From Pararhizobium sp. IMCC3301 (GTDB taxonomy: Bacteria; Pseudomonadota; Alphaproteobacteria; Rhizobiales; GCA-2746425), in assembly GCF_030758315.1 (NCBI RefSeq), contig NZ_CP132336.1, forward strand, positions 3,997,001 to 4,061,000: a stretch of DNA of 64,000 nt, written 5' to 3'. A program made the position numbers and the translations under genes. Below, one piece after another: positions 18,161-26,556 of the stretch (positions within the stretch are counted from its first letter, which is position 1; each line of letters starts with the position of its first letter). Below the pieces are notes generated by a model, which was not told where the DNA came from, ran no database searches, and worked only from the letters and a program-made list of their open reading frames with translations.

Positions 18161-18201
18161 GATACGCCGGAATCCTGTGGGGGGATGGATTCCGGCGTAT
18201 C
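18161..18201 (-). terminator. Strong 15-bp hairpin between solute-binding protein and permease genes
   Basis: GATACGCCGGAATCC (18161-18175) and its exact reverse complement (18187-18201) form a 15-bp perfect stem with an 11-base loop. On the minus strand it is followed by CCTATATTTTTACAGC, so it can act as a leaky terminator or an mRNA 3'-end stabilizer. Hairpins at this position commonly keep expression of the periplasmic binding protein above that of the membrane components. Confidence 0.75.
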
Positions 18202-18241
18202 GCAGGAGCCGATGGGAGTTTTCGGCTTCTGTTGCTGGCCG

Positions 18242-19561
18242 TTAGAGTGGCGGCAGCTTACCGGTCTTGCGGCCGGTGCCGTTCAGGATTTCAAAAATAT
18301 CATCCGCCGCCTGATTGAGCGCTTCCGTTGCCGTCAGTTCACCGATCAGAGCCTGATTCAACCGCAGACCGATCACTTCCTCAACCTGGGCGCCTTCAGC
18401 ATATTGCAATACCTGTGAGGCTTTTTCGGCGGTGTCCGCATAAGGCTTCATCCAGCGAAAACGGTCTTCGTCAGACAGCGGCCCTCTGAGGACATTGGTG
18501 TTGACCGGAATTCCGCCGCCCCTGGCATATTCGGTCTGCGCCTGTTCTGTCAGGAAGTATTTGATAAACTCCATGGCAGCCTGTTGACGGGCGTCCGAAA
18601 TGTTGCGTGGAACCCCCATTTGCCACGAGCCGAACACCGGGTGATGCTCGCCATCCGCCGGCCTTGGAAAGATCGTGAAGCCGATCTTCCCGACGACGGC
18701 AGATTTCTGGGGATCATCCATCTGGGCCTGCGCGGCAACTACGATCCCGGCCTGGGCCGCCTTGCCGGTGAGCACTGTCTGGATCATTTCGCCCTGACCA
18801 ACCGAGCCCGGGTTCTGAGTGCTGCATGAATTCAACAGGTTCAGGAAATTGTCGAGAGCCTTCTTGTTTTCAGGGCTGTTGAAGGTGACCGTAAAGTCGC
18901 CGTTCTCCGGGTCCTGCAAAATCGATCCGCCATAGCCGAGCATATGCGGCATGAAGGCAAAACGGATCGGATTTCCGCGCTCGCCCCGTTGCACCGCGCC
19001 GTATGAGTCGGGCGGATTGTGGTTGGCCTTACAGGCGGCGAACACATCGTCCCAGGTCACGGGCGGTTTCTCGATCAGATCGGTGCGATAATACCACAGA
19101 TGGGAGTTGGCATTTGGCGAAAAAGCCATCAGCGTGCCACCATCTTCGGTGGGCCAGTTCTTTTCCGCATTCCAGTAGATCAGACCGTCATTGGTGATGG
19201 TGCCATCCGGCAGGGCAAAATTGGCGTCGATTTCGTTCAATGGTTTCAGGAAGCCGCCGGCGTAGAATTCGACGACCCAGGGTCCATCAAGATTTACCAG
19301 ATCATACGAGCTTTCACCGCCGCGAACCGCATTGCGTGCTTTTTCCAGAACACCCGGATAAGGCGTGCGCTCGATATTCACAGTATTGCCGGTATCAGCC
19401 TCATATTTCTCGACGACAGCTTCAAACCCGCCATACCATGGCGAATTATTGATCAGGATTGTTATCGGTTCCGCCGCGAATGCGGAACCTGCCAGCATGG
19501 CTGCGGTGATTGCAGCCAGGCTCGTTCCGGTAAGTCTGGTGATAAAACGTTTCGATGTCAT
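18242..19561 (-). CDS. Extracellular solute-binding protein (family 1) of the ABC importer
   Basis: The 439-residue protein starts with a clear Sec signal peptide (basic SKRFITRL, a hydrophobic core, cleavage likely after AGSAFA at about residue 29), so it is periplasmic. The mature part is a type I extracellular solute-binding protein: EPITILINNSPWYGGF, YDLVNLDGPWVVEFY, and FTIFPRPADGEHHPVFGSW near the hinge. It delivers the ligand to the two permeases downstream. A sulfatase gene lies 21 bases upstream on the same strand, so sulfatase, binding protein, permeases and ATPase are probably one transcription unit. Ligand identity cannot be read from the sequence. Confidence 0.93.
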   Translation of the reverse strand: MTSKRFITRLTGTSLAAITAAMLAGSAFAAEPITILINNSPWYGGFEAVVEKYEADTGNTVNIERTPYPGVLEKARNAVRGGESSYDLVNLDGPWVVEFYAGGFLKPLNEIDANFALPDGTITNDGLIYWNAEKNWPTEDGGTLMAFSPNANSHLWYYRTDLIEKPPVTWDDVFAACKANHNPPDSYGAVQRGERGNPIRFAFMPHMLGYGGSILQDPENGDFTVTFNSPENKKALDNFLNLLNSCSTQNPGSVGQGEMIQTVLTGKAAQAGIVVAAQAQMDDPQKSAVVGKIGFTIFPRPADGEHHPVFGSWQMGVPRNISDARQQAAMEFIKYFLTEQAQTEYARGGGIPVNTNVLRGPLSDEDRFRWMKPYADTAEKASQVLQYAEGAQVEEVIGLRLNQALIGELTATEALNQAADDIFEILNGTGRKTGKLPPL

Positions 19562-19582
19562 GTTTTCCTCCCTTTTGGAATT

Positions 19583-21154
19583 TCAGTTGTTTCCCCGAAT
19601 ATCCTTTGCGGCTTCGGGGTGGTTCAAGCCAAACCAGTCGTAGAAATCGGCTGGGCATTCATGGCTGGACAAGATGCGCAGAGCGGCTGCTGTCATTCGA
19701 TTTTCGATGTCAGGATCGTGGATCGGATGTTGCTGCAAAGGGTCCTTCTCCGTGTGGTAGAGTTTGGTCCCGACATCCTGAAAAGCATTGCCGTCAACAC
19801 AGGGAATCCGGCGCGCATCTGTCAGCGCGTCGATACGCATTACCGGTGCACCTTTGGTAAACCCGAAACTGCGATCCAGCTCCGCGCTTGCCAGTTCCTT
19901 CGGCTCCATCAGGGACCTGAGATGCGTCGGCATCAGGGTATATTCATGAAGTCCGGGCGCCTGAATGTCTCTGGGGTAAAGATAGAAATCATAGGTCCCG
20001 TCAGAGATGCCCATAGGGCCGCCAAACATCGAAAACAGCGCATATTCCGGCTCATCGGACTGGCCGGCGTCGAGGTGGCTGAGAGCGGATCTTCCCTGAA
20101 CTTCCTCCGGAACGGCAACATCATGCAGGTCAAGTATTGTCGGCATCAGATCATAGGTCTGGGTGATGTTTGACACCCGGTTTCCTGCAGCGGAGGCGCG
20201 TCTTGGATCATGGATGATGAGCGGGATATGCGAGATTTCCCGATAGTAAGGTTGCAGATTCTTGCCCCACCAATCATGTTCTGAAAGCAGCAATCCATGA
20301 TCTGTGGTGACGATGAGCGCCGTGTCTTCCCACATTTCATGGGCGTCCATATAGTCGATCAACTCGCCGAAATAGGCATCACACATGGCAACAAGCGCTG
20401 CATAATTGGCCCGAATTTCCGCGATTTCCTCTGGCGATTCCGTGACTTTCCCGTAATTCGGCCAATTCAGAACCTTGCCGTCCCAGCCTTTTGAAAAATG
20501 CTGTTTGAAACGTTCGGGCGCGTCAAACGGCTCGTGCGGATCAAAGCATTCTAGATGCAGAAGCCAGTTATCTTCGGTTCGATTTGTATCGAGAAACTCA
20601 AATCCGGCTTCAAAGCAGCGCGGGCCGGGCATATCGGTTTCTTCGGGCATCCACTGTTTGTTGATAACGTGCTGCAGACGCAGCCGGTGGGGATCATTGA
20701 CCCGCCCGTCACCGGACAGATTGTAGCTTTTTTGCGACATTTTTTCGCGAAACCGCTCCATCGGCGGCTGCACCATCGCTTTCCAGGGATCGTTCTCCTG
20801 CCCACGGATGAAATCATAGCTGGTAAATCTGGAATGATAGGTCAGCCCGCCATCTTCGAAATAATGCAGATGATCCGTGACCAGATGAGAATAGACACCG
20901 GATTGTTTCAGCAATTCCGGGTATGAATTGTCAAAAGGCTCCAGCGGGCCCCAGCTTCTGTGCATGAAATTCAGCCGGCCGGTATGCAGGTCCCGCCGTG
21001 CCGGCATGCAGGGCAGGCTGCCGACAAAGTGATTGTCATAGGTAATGGCGCGGCTGGCGAACCGGTCGAAATTCGGGGTTGGTATGTCGGTTCCGCCATA
21101 GCAGCCGAGTGCAGTGCGGTTGAGGGAATCAAACAGACAAAAAATGGTACGCAT
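19583..21154 (-). CDS. Sulfatase (alkaline-phosphatase superfamily), ABC-importer-linked
   Basis: This 523-residue enzyme has the sulfatase active-site signature CMPAR at residue 49, where the Cys would be converted to formylglycine. It has the N-terminal metal Asp in CLFDSLNRTALGCYG and the second metal-site motif TTDHGLLLSEHDWWGK. Position 4 of the usual C-x-P-S-R is Ala, as in phosphonate-monoester-hydrolase-like members, so phosphodiester or phosphonate substrates are also possible. No signal peptide is visible, which suggests cytoplasmic action on imported substrate. A longer frame to 21448 runs into the divergent LysR gene; the ATG at 21154 has GGGGAG upstream. No formylglycine-generating enzyme gene is in the window. 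Confidence 0.9.
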   Translation of the reverse strand: MRTIFCLFDSLNRTALGCYGGTDIPTPNFDRFASRAITYDNHFVGSLPCMPARRDLHTGRLNFMHRSWGPLEPFDNSYPELLKQSGVYSHLVTDHLHYFEDGGLTYHSRFTSYDFIRGQENDPWKAMVQPPMERFREKMSQKSYNLSGDGRVNDPHRLRLQHVINKQWMPEETDMPGPRCFEAGFEFLDTNRTEDNWLLHLECFDPHEPFDAPERFKQHFSKGWDGKVLNWPNYGKVTESPEEIAEIRANYAALVAMCDAYFGELIDYMDAHEMWEDTALIVTTDHGLLLSEHDWWGKNLQPYYREISHIPLIIHDPRRASAAGNRVSNITQTYDLMPTILDLHDVAVPEEVQGRSALSHLDAGQSDEPEYALFSMFGGPMGISDGTYDFYLYPRDIQAPGLHEYTLMPTHLRSLMEPKELASAELDRSFGFTKGAPVMRIDALTDARRIPCVDGNAFQDVGTKLYHTEKDPLQQHPIHDPDIENRMTAAALRILSSHECPADFYDWFGLNHPEAAKDIRGNN

Positions 21155-21232
21155 TATTCTCCCCGGGTTGGGAGATGTTTGTATCGAATTATGATATAGA
21201 TGAATAATTGAAATTTGCGAAGTGATATAGGA
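21155..21232. promoter_or_regulatory. Divergent promoter between sulfatase/ABC operon and LysR gene
   Basis: This 78-bp AT-rich gap holds both promoters. TGATATAG occurs twice in the same orientation (about 21192 and 21223). LysR proteins usually bind such a shared gap and regulate both directions, so it is the expected operator. The exact T-N11-A site is not assigned. Confidence 0.5.
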
Positions 21233-22144
21233 ATGGCAAATATATCGGATCGTTATCTGATTCTGGTGAAACGTTTCGTGACGGTTGCTGAAGTCGGGTC
21301 GATCCAGAGGGCGGCAGTTGAACTGGGCCTGTCGCAACCCTCTTTGACGCAATCCATCAAACGGATTGAAGAAATTTTCGAATGCAAATTGTTTGAGCGC
21401 ACCAAGCGCGGCGTGATTCTCACTTTGACCGGCGAAAAGCTTTTTCACCGGTCGAAATCAATTCTGAAGTACAGCAACCTGGCGCAGGAGGAAATTTCCG
21501 ACATTGTCGACGGCAGAACCGGGTCACTGAAATTATCGGGAGGTACGGCCTGGGGAACCTGTTTCCTGCCCTCAATCATTCGCGATCTGCAGCAAAAATA
21601 TCCCGAACTGAAAGTGGAACTGGACATCACACTGACGCATCTGGGCCGTGAAAGGCTTTACCGGGGCGAGCTGGACCTGTTTGTCGGTGCCATTTTCGGA
21701 AAACTCAATTCGCCCGAAGGTTTCACCCATCAACTGCTCTGCAAACAGCATTATGCGCTGGGATGCGGACCAGGTTCACCGCTGGCGAATGCCAAATCGG
21801 TTTCGTTCAGGGACCTCGCGAAATTGCCGGTTGTGATTTATCATGATGACGAGCTTTTAATGTCGAATGTCATCAACCGGATTGAGAGCGATCATCAGGT
21901 CCGTCTGAATGTCGCGGTCCAGACCAAGTCCCTTCTGGCTGCCCTCCAGATCGTCCGCGAAGGACCCTACATCTTTTTTATGGCAGAGACGTTTTTGCAA
22001 CAATATTCGTCACTGGGCATTCAAACCGTAAAACTGCAGGAACCTCTCTATGAATTTGATACGGCGATGTTTTACAGAGAAAGTCTGCGTCAGACCGAGC
22101 CGTTCAAGCATCTGCTGGCGGCCTTGCGCCAGTTCCAGCAGTAA
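21233..22144 (+). CDS. LysR family transcriptional regulator of the sulfatase/ABC locus
   Basis: The 303-residue protein has an N-terminal winged helix-turn-helix (about residues 8-65: FVTVAEVGSIQRAAVELGLS, then QPSLTQSIKRIE) and a C-terminal LysR substrate-binding domain. The ATG at 21233 follows AGG closely; an in-frame start at 21215 is less likely. It is divergent from the sulfatase-ABC operon and is probably its regulator. Its effector domain opens with LSGGTAWGTCFLP, which resembles the IGAGSVWSSMFLP of the LysR protein at 39176, itself divergent from another sulfatase locus. Confidence 0.92.
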   Translation: MANISDRYLILVKRFVTVAEVGSIQRAAVELGLSQPSLTQSIKRIEEIFECKLFERTKRGVILTLTGEKLFHRSKSILKYSNLAQEEISDIVDGRTGSLKLSGGTAWGTCFLPSIIRDLQQKYPELKVELDITLTHLGRERLYRGELDLFVGAIFGKLNSPEGFTHQLLCKQHYALGCGPGSPLANAKSVSFRDLAKLPVVIYHDDELLMSNVINRIESDHQVRLNVAVQTKSLLAALQIVREGPYIFFMAETFLQQYSSLGIQTVKLQEPLYEFDTAMFYRESLRQTEPFKHLLAALRQFQQ

Positions 22145-22170
22145 GGTGGGGTTGCGCAACCGGGATCTGG

Positions 22171-22725
22171 TCACTCGTCCCAATTGACCGCACCGTGGTC
22201 TGTTTTCACGGAGACCGAGTGTGGCGAAACACGGTCGCAGAACACGATGACATTGAGGCAGTCGTGACGGGCACTTGGCACGACAAGTCCATCATACTCC
22301 AGAAAATGCGCGACCTCACCAATGTCCTGAGATCGAGGATATTCAACTTGCCGGTCGTGATAGGATAATTGGCCGTAGCGGCTGGTGTCCAATCCGACTT
22401 TGGCAAGCGCTTCGAGATCAAGCAGTTTTAATGCCCGGTCCATGGCGATCTCTATTTCGAAAAGCCTGTATGACACAAGCGAGGGGAACACCGGTTGGCC
22501 GCGCATAATGTGAAATTTTAGTTCACTAATAGCGCCGCGGCGCGCGGCAGACGTATAGAGAACATCGAAAGTGCCATCGTCCCAGCGGCCTCCGGAACGC
22601 GAACATTGTGTGGGATTTCGGCCCGCCCGAGTGACCCGCCAAACTGTCCCGTGAAAGGCAAGCGGTTCGACACCTTCAATCGCATCAATGACAGCGCTAT
22701 CGCGACGTTTGCGGGTCCTGGTCAT
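22171..22725 (-). CDS. RES-domain toxin of a RES-Xre toxin-antitoxin pair
   Basis: This 184-residue protein carries the RES domain. Its polar motif runs from LAFHGTVWRVTRAGRNP through GGRWDDGTFDVLYTS to AISELKFH, giving the conserved Arg, the second Arg, Glu and Ser-type positions. Characterized RES toxins (for example Mycobacterium MbcT and Pseudomonas Res) break down NAD+, halting growth. The gene starts 3 bases after the antitoxin stop codon on the same strand, the usual antitoxin-first layout. The length is normal for the family and no disruption is visible, so it is probably active. Confidence 0.9.
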   Translation of the reverse strand: MTRTRKRRDSAVIDAIEGVEPLAFHGTVWRVTRAGRNPTQCSRSGGRWDDGTFDVLYTSAARRGAISELKFHIMRGQPVFPSLVSYRLFEIEIAMDRALKLLDLEALAKVGLDTSRYGQLSYHDRQVEYPRSQDIGEVAHFLEYDGLVVPSARHDCLNVIVFCDRVSPHSVSVKTDHGAVNWDE

Positions 22726-22728
22726 AGA

Positions 22729-23076
22729 CTACAGAAAAACTTCATTCTCGAGGCGATCAATGACTTTCAGAACGTCGATCGCGCGATCATCATGGATGAG
22801 ATCAATTGCTCTTTCGCCGTCAAGCTGAGGATGCCTGGCATAGAGCCAGGTGCGAATATCTTCCGAGGTATAATAGTCCCGCAAACGGCCGACGACATAA
22901 TGCAGATCAGACAGGATGAGTTCGTTGCGCGGTTGCGGTTTGATATCTCCGGCCTTCCAGCGCGATACCGTTGCTTTTGACACTTCAGTTATATTGGCGA
23001 TATCCGTTCCCTTAAGTCCGCCATCGGTGTTTAGCTCATCAAGAAATCTTGGAACCGTTTTGAGGGACGTATTCAT
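22729..23076 (-). CDS. Xre/MbcA/ParS-type antitoxin of the RES pair
   Basis: The 115-residue product has an Xre-like helix-turn-helix (about residues 20-45: LKGTDIANITEVSKATVSRW) and a C-terminal antitoxin_Xre/MbcA/ParS toxin-binding region (TSEDIRTWLYARHPQLDGER, then AIDLIHDDRAIDVLKVIDRLE). It neutralizes the RES toxin and usually represses its own operon. The ATG at 23076 has GGAGAG upstream and is preferred to the in-frame codon at 23133. A small AT-rich dyad at 23137-23149 lies where an operator would be expected. Confidence 0.9.
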   Translation of the reverse strand: MNTSLKTVPRFLDELNTDGGLKGTDIANITEVSKATVSRWKAGDIKPQPRNELILSDLHYVVGRLRDYYTSEDIRTWLYARHPQLDGERAIDLIHDDRAIDVLKVIDRLENEVFL

Positions 23077-23136
23077 TGATTTGCTCTCCGTATCAAGGTC
23101 CAGACGTATTGGGAGGCTGAACCGGCACTGCACGAT

Positions 23137-23149
23137 TAAATGTAATTTA
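23137..23149. promoter_or_regulatory. Possible operator dyad of the RES-Xre operon
   Basis: TAAAT and ATTTA form an inverted repeat with a GTA spacer, about 61 bases before the antitoxin start. It could be the autoregulatory site. This is positional inference only. Confidence 0.3.
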
Positions 23150-23268
23150 TCTGATCCCCGATAGTGTCAGCCCACTTGCCCGATGTGCGGCATCGCGCTG
23201 CATTGACTGCTTCGCTGGAGGACCTGATCTGGATCATCAAATTGTTCCATGGAACCACAAGGAATTTC

Positions 23269-23309
23269 GCATTCATGTTCCATCAAAAAAATATATGAAA
23301 CATGAATGC
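23269..23309. repeat. 11-bp perfect inverted repeat downstream of meaB
   Basis: GCATTCATGTT (23269-23279) and AACATGAATGC (23299-23309) are perfect reverse complements around an A/T-rich 19-base spacer. It lies 39 bases past the meaB stop codon in the direction of meaB transcription, and about 190 bases upstream of the antitoxin start. It could be an mRNA-end hairpin for meaB or a protein-binding dyad. No T-run follows the stem, so a simple terminator is not clear. The gap 23077-23347 holds no other feature I can support. Confidence 0.6.
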
Positions 23310-23347
23310 AATAATCAAGGAAATTAACCCGGTAACCAGCGCCTCGC

Positions 23348-24331
23348 TCAAACCTCTCGCGAAAGCAACGCCTCAAACAGCCGGTCAGCAGCACTGCCGG
23401 GCTGGAGCTGGCCGGACCGGACAGCGACTTCCAGCTGGTGCGACAGCGCCTGCAATTCGGGCCGGTCCTGCAGCGCGGTCCGCAGCCGTGTGTCGAACAT
23501 CGACCACATCCAGCCGACCCGTTGTTGCTCGCGGCGCTGCTGCCATTCGCCGGAGGCGGTCATCCGGCTCTGAAACAGCAGAACCTGGTCCCACAGCGCA
23601 TCAACGCCTGTGTCCTTCAACCCGGAAAATGTCAGCACCGGCGGCGACCATGTCGGACTTCTCGGCGAGAGGATATGCAGGGCGCTGCGATAATCTGCGG
23701 CGGCCCGTTCGGCGGCCATCCGCCCCTCGCCATCGGCTTTGTTGACGGCAATAATGTCGGCGATTTCCAGAACGCCTTTCTTAAGGCCCTGCAGATCGTC
23801 GCCGGCACCGGGCAGCATCAGCACGAGAAAGAAATCAACCATGTCGGCCACACTTGTTTCCGACTGTCCGATGCCGACGGTCTCCACAAGAATGACGTCG
23901 AACCCGGCCGCCTCGCACAGCAGCATGCTTTCCCTGGTGCGCGCCGCGACGCCGCCCAGCGTTCCGGCGGCGGGCGAGGGGCGGATAAAGGCATCCGGAT
24001 TGGCCGCCAGAGTGTGCATGCGGGTTTTGTCACCCAGGATCGAGCCGCCGGTCCGGCTTGACGAAGGGTCGACGGTCAGAACCGCGACCCGGTGTCCGGC
24101 AGATGTCAGCCGGTTGCCAAGCGCTTCAATGGTTGTGGATTTTCCCACCCCCGGAACACCGGTAATGCCCACGCGGATCGCATCGCCGGTTTTTCCGGCC
24201 AGCCGATCAAGCAGTGCGCGCGCCGATTTGCGGTGGTCGCGGCGTTTTGACTCAACCAGCGTGATGGCCCGCGCCAGCACCATCCGGTCACCGTCCAGAA
24301 TGCCAGTCTCCAGGAGTTTTATGTCGGTCAT
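23348..24331 (-). CDS. meaB: Methylmalonyl-CoA mutase-associated GTPase MeaB
   Basis: This 327-residue G3E-type GTPase is the chaperone that protects and reloads the B12 cofactor of methylmalonyl-CoA mutase. Walker A is GVPGVGKSTT (about residue 58). VLTVDPSSSRTGGSILGDKT is the MeaB/ArgK signature with the magnesium-binding Asp. ETVGIGQSE follows, and NKADG is the guanine-specificity motif. It lies 74 bases downstream of mutB on the same strand, so mutA-mutB-meaB form one functional unit. Confidence 0.96.
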   Translation of the reverse strand: MTDIKLLETGILDGDRMVLARAITLVESKRRDHRKSARALLDRLAGKTGDAIRVGITGVPGVGKSTTIEALGNRLTSAGHRVAVLTVDPSSSRTGGSILGDKTRMHTLAANPDAFIRPSPAAGTLGGVAARTRESMLLCEAAGFDVILVETVGIGQSETSVADMVDFFLVLMLPGAGDDLQGLKKGVLEIADIIAVNKADGEGRMAAERAAADYRSALHILSPRSPTWSPPVLTFSGLKDTGVDALWDQVLLFQSRMTASGEWQQRREQQRVGWMWSMFDTRLRTALQDRPELQALSHQLEVAVRSGQLQPGSAADRLFEALLSREV

Positions 24332-24405
24332 TCAATCTGCCGTTTCGGCTTTTCAGTTTGGCGATGGAAGCACAAATCCTGTGCCGGTTCGGTGGCAAAA
24401 GTCAC

Positions 24406-26556
24406 TCAGGAAGCAGCCCTGCCATATCCGCGCCGTTTGTTCAAATCGGTAAGAAGTTTCTCCGCCGCCTCGGCGATGATCGTGCCCGGTGGAAAAATGG
24501 CGCTGGCGCCGGCCTCATACAGGGCGTCAAAATCCTGCGGCGGAACGACGCCGCCGACAACTACCATAATATCGTCCCGACCGGCTGCGTTGAGTGCCTC
24601 GCGCACCGCCGGAACCAGCGACAGATGGCCAGCGGCGAGGGACGAAACACCGATCACGTGAACGTCGTTTTCCACCGCCTGACGGGCGGCTTCCTGTGGT
24701 GTCGCGAAGAGCGGGCCGACATCCACATCAAAGCCAAGATCGGCAAAGGCGGAGGCGATCACCTTCTGGCCCCGGTCATGGCCGTCCTGACCGACCTTGG
24801 CCACCAGGATACGCGGACGCCGCCCGTCATCGCTTTCAAATTGGGCGGTCATTTCCAGTACGGTGCGGACCTGTTCGTTCATAGCTCCGACCTCCTGCCG
24901 GTAAACCCCTGAAATGGTTTTGACCTCGGCGTGGTGACGGCCAAAGGTCTGCTCCATCGCATCGGATATTTCGCCAACTGTGGCCCGCGCCCGCGCCGCC
25001 GCGATGCAGGCCGCCAGCAGGTTGCCCGATCCTGCCGCCGCAGCTGCCAGATCGTCCAGTGCCGCCTGCGTTTCAGCTTCATTTCTGTTGGCGCGCAGCC
25101 GGTGCAGTTTTTCAAGCTGCTGGGCGCGTACGGATTTGTTGTCAACCTTCAGCACCTCAATCGGCGGGTCGCTTTCGGGACGGTATTTGTTGACGCCGAC
25201 GACAATCTGCTGCCCGGCATCAATCCGCGCCTGCGTTCTGGCGGCGGCTTCCTCAATGCGCATTTTCGGCAGACCCTGCTCAATCGCCTTTGCCATGCCG
25301 CCGAGCTCTTCAATTTCGCGAATATGTGCCAGCGCCTTTGCGGCCAGATCATGGGTCAGCTTTTCTACGAAATATGATCCACCCCAGGGATCGATGGTTC
25401 GTGTCGTGCCGCTTTCCATCTGCAGCAGCAATTGCGTATTGCGCGCAATCCGGGCAGAAAAATCCGTCGGCAGGGCCAGCGCTTCATCCAGCGAATTGGT
25501 GTGCAGCGATTGGGTGTGGCCCTGGGTGGCGGCCATCGCCTCGACGCAGGTTCTGGCCACATTGTTGAAAACATCCTGTGCCGTCAGCGACCAGCCGGAG
25601 GTCTGGCAATGGGTGCGAAGCGCGAGCGATTTGGGATTTTTCGGTTGAAATTTTTCCGCCAGCAATTGCGACCACAACAGGCGTGCGGCGCGCAGCTTTG
25701 CAACTTCCATGAAAAAATTCATGCCCACCGCCCAGAAAAACGAAAGCCGTGGCGCAAACACGTCAACATCCATGCCGGCGCTGATCCCGGCATCGATATA
25801 TTCCAGACCATCTGCCAGCGTATAGGCGAGTTCCAGATCAGCCGTGGCTCCGGCCTCCTGCATATGATAGCCGGAAATCGAAATGGAGTTGAATTTCGGC
25901 ATCTCCCGGCTGGTATAGGAAAAAATATCAGCGATGATCCGCATCGACGGTGCGGGCGGATAAATATAGGTGTTGCGCACCATGAACTCTTTCAAAATGT
26001 CATTCTGAATGGTTCCGGTGAGGTCTTTTTGGGCAACGCCCTGTTCTTCAGCGGCAACAATATAAAGCGCCAGAACCGGCAGAACGGCACCGTTCATGGT
26101 CATTGAGACCGACATCTGGTCCAGCGGAATTCCGTCGAAAAGCTGTTCCATATCGAGTATGGAATCGATTGCAACACCGGCCATGCCAACGTCGCCTGCC
26201 ACCCGTTCATGGTCACTGTCATAGCCGCGATGGGTCGCCAGATCGAAAGCGATCGACAGGCCCTTCTGACCTGCGGCCAGATTGCGCCGGTAGAACGCAT
26301 TGCTTTCCTGGGCTGTGGAAAATCCGGCATATTGCCGGATCGTCCAGGGCCGCTCGACATACATAGTGGGGTAGGGGCCGCGCAGATAAGGCGGCAGGCC
26401 CGGCCATCCATCAAGATGGCTCAGTCCCTCGATGGAATCCGGCCCGTTCAGCGCAAAAATGTCGATGCCTTCCGGCGTGGTCCAGATGCTGTTTTCAACG
26501 GCCGGCACTTCATCGGGAATGTCAAAACTGATTGCGGTAAAATCGGGAAATCTCAT
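24406..26556 (-). CDS. mutB: Methylmalonyl-CoA mutase large (catalytic) subunit
   Basis: This 716-residue adenosylcobalamin enzyme interconverts (R)-methylmalonyl-CoA and succinyl-CoA, the last step of propionyl-CoA assimilation. It has the TIM-barrel catalytic domain ([20 protein letters not shown], then [16 protein letters not shown] and [17 protein letters not shown]). The C-terminal B12-binding domain has the base-off motif [11 protein letters not shown] with its cobalt-coordinating His, followed by GVSSLAAGH. The ATG at 26556 overlaps the mutA stop as ATGA, so it is preferred to the longer frame at 26613. It is followed by meaB. No epimerase or propionyl-CoA carboxylase gene is in the window. 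Confidence 0.97.
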   Translation of the reverse strand: MRFPDFTAISFDIPDEVPAVENSIWTTPEGIDIFALNGPDSIEGLSHLDGWPGLPPYLRGPYPTMYVERPWTIRQYAGFSTAQESNAFYRRNLAAGQKGLSIAFDLATHRGYDSDHERVAGDVGMAGVAIDSILDMEQLFDGIPLDQMSVSMTMNGAVLPVLALYIVAAEEQGVAQKDLTGTIQNDILKEFMVRNTYIYPPAPSMRIIADIFSYTSREMPKFNSISISGYHMQEAGATADLELAYTLADGLEYIDAGISAGMDVDVFAPRLSFFWAVGMNFFMEVAKLRAARLLWSQLLAEKFQPKNPKSLALRTHCQTSGWSLTAQDVFNNVARTCVEAMAATQGHTQSLHTNSLDEALALPTDFSARIARNTQLLLQMESGTTRTIDPWGGSYFVEKLTHDLAAKALAHIREIEELGGMAKAIEQGLPKMRIEEAAARTQARIDAGQQIVVGVNKYRPESDPPIEVLKVDNKSVRAQQLEKLHRLRANRNEAETQAALDDLAAAAAGSGNLLAACIAAARARATVGEISDAMEQTFGRHHAEVKTISGVYRQEVGAMNEQVRTVLEMTAQFESDDGRRPRILVAKVGQDGHDRGQKVIASAFADLGFDVDVGPLFATPQEAARQAVENDVHVIGVSSLAAGHLSLVPAVREALNAAGRDDIMVVVGGVVPPQDFDALYEAGASAIFPPGTIIAEAAEKLLTDLNKRRGYGRAAS

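Noticed and set aside
21155-21448. Extended N-terminus of the ABC-linked sulfatase
   Set aside because: The longer frame runs antisense through the LysR gene; the ATG at 21154 with GGGGAG gives the canonical sulfatase start.
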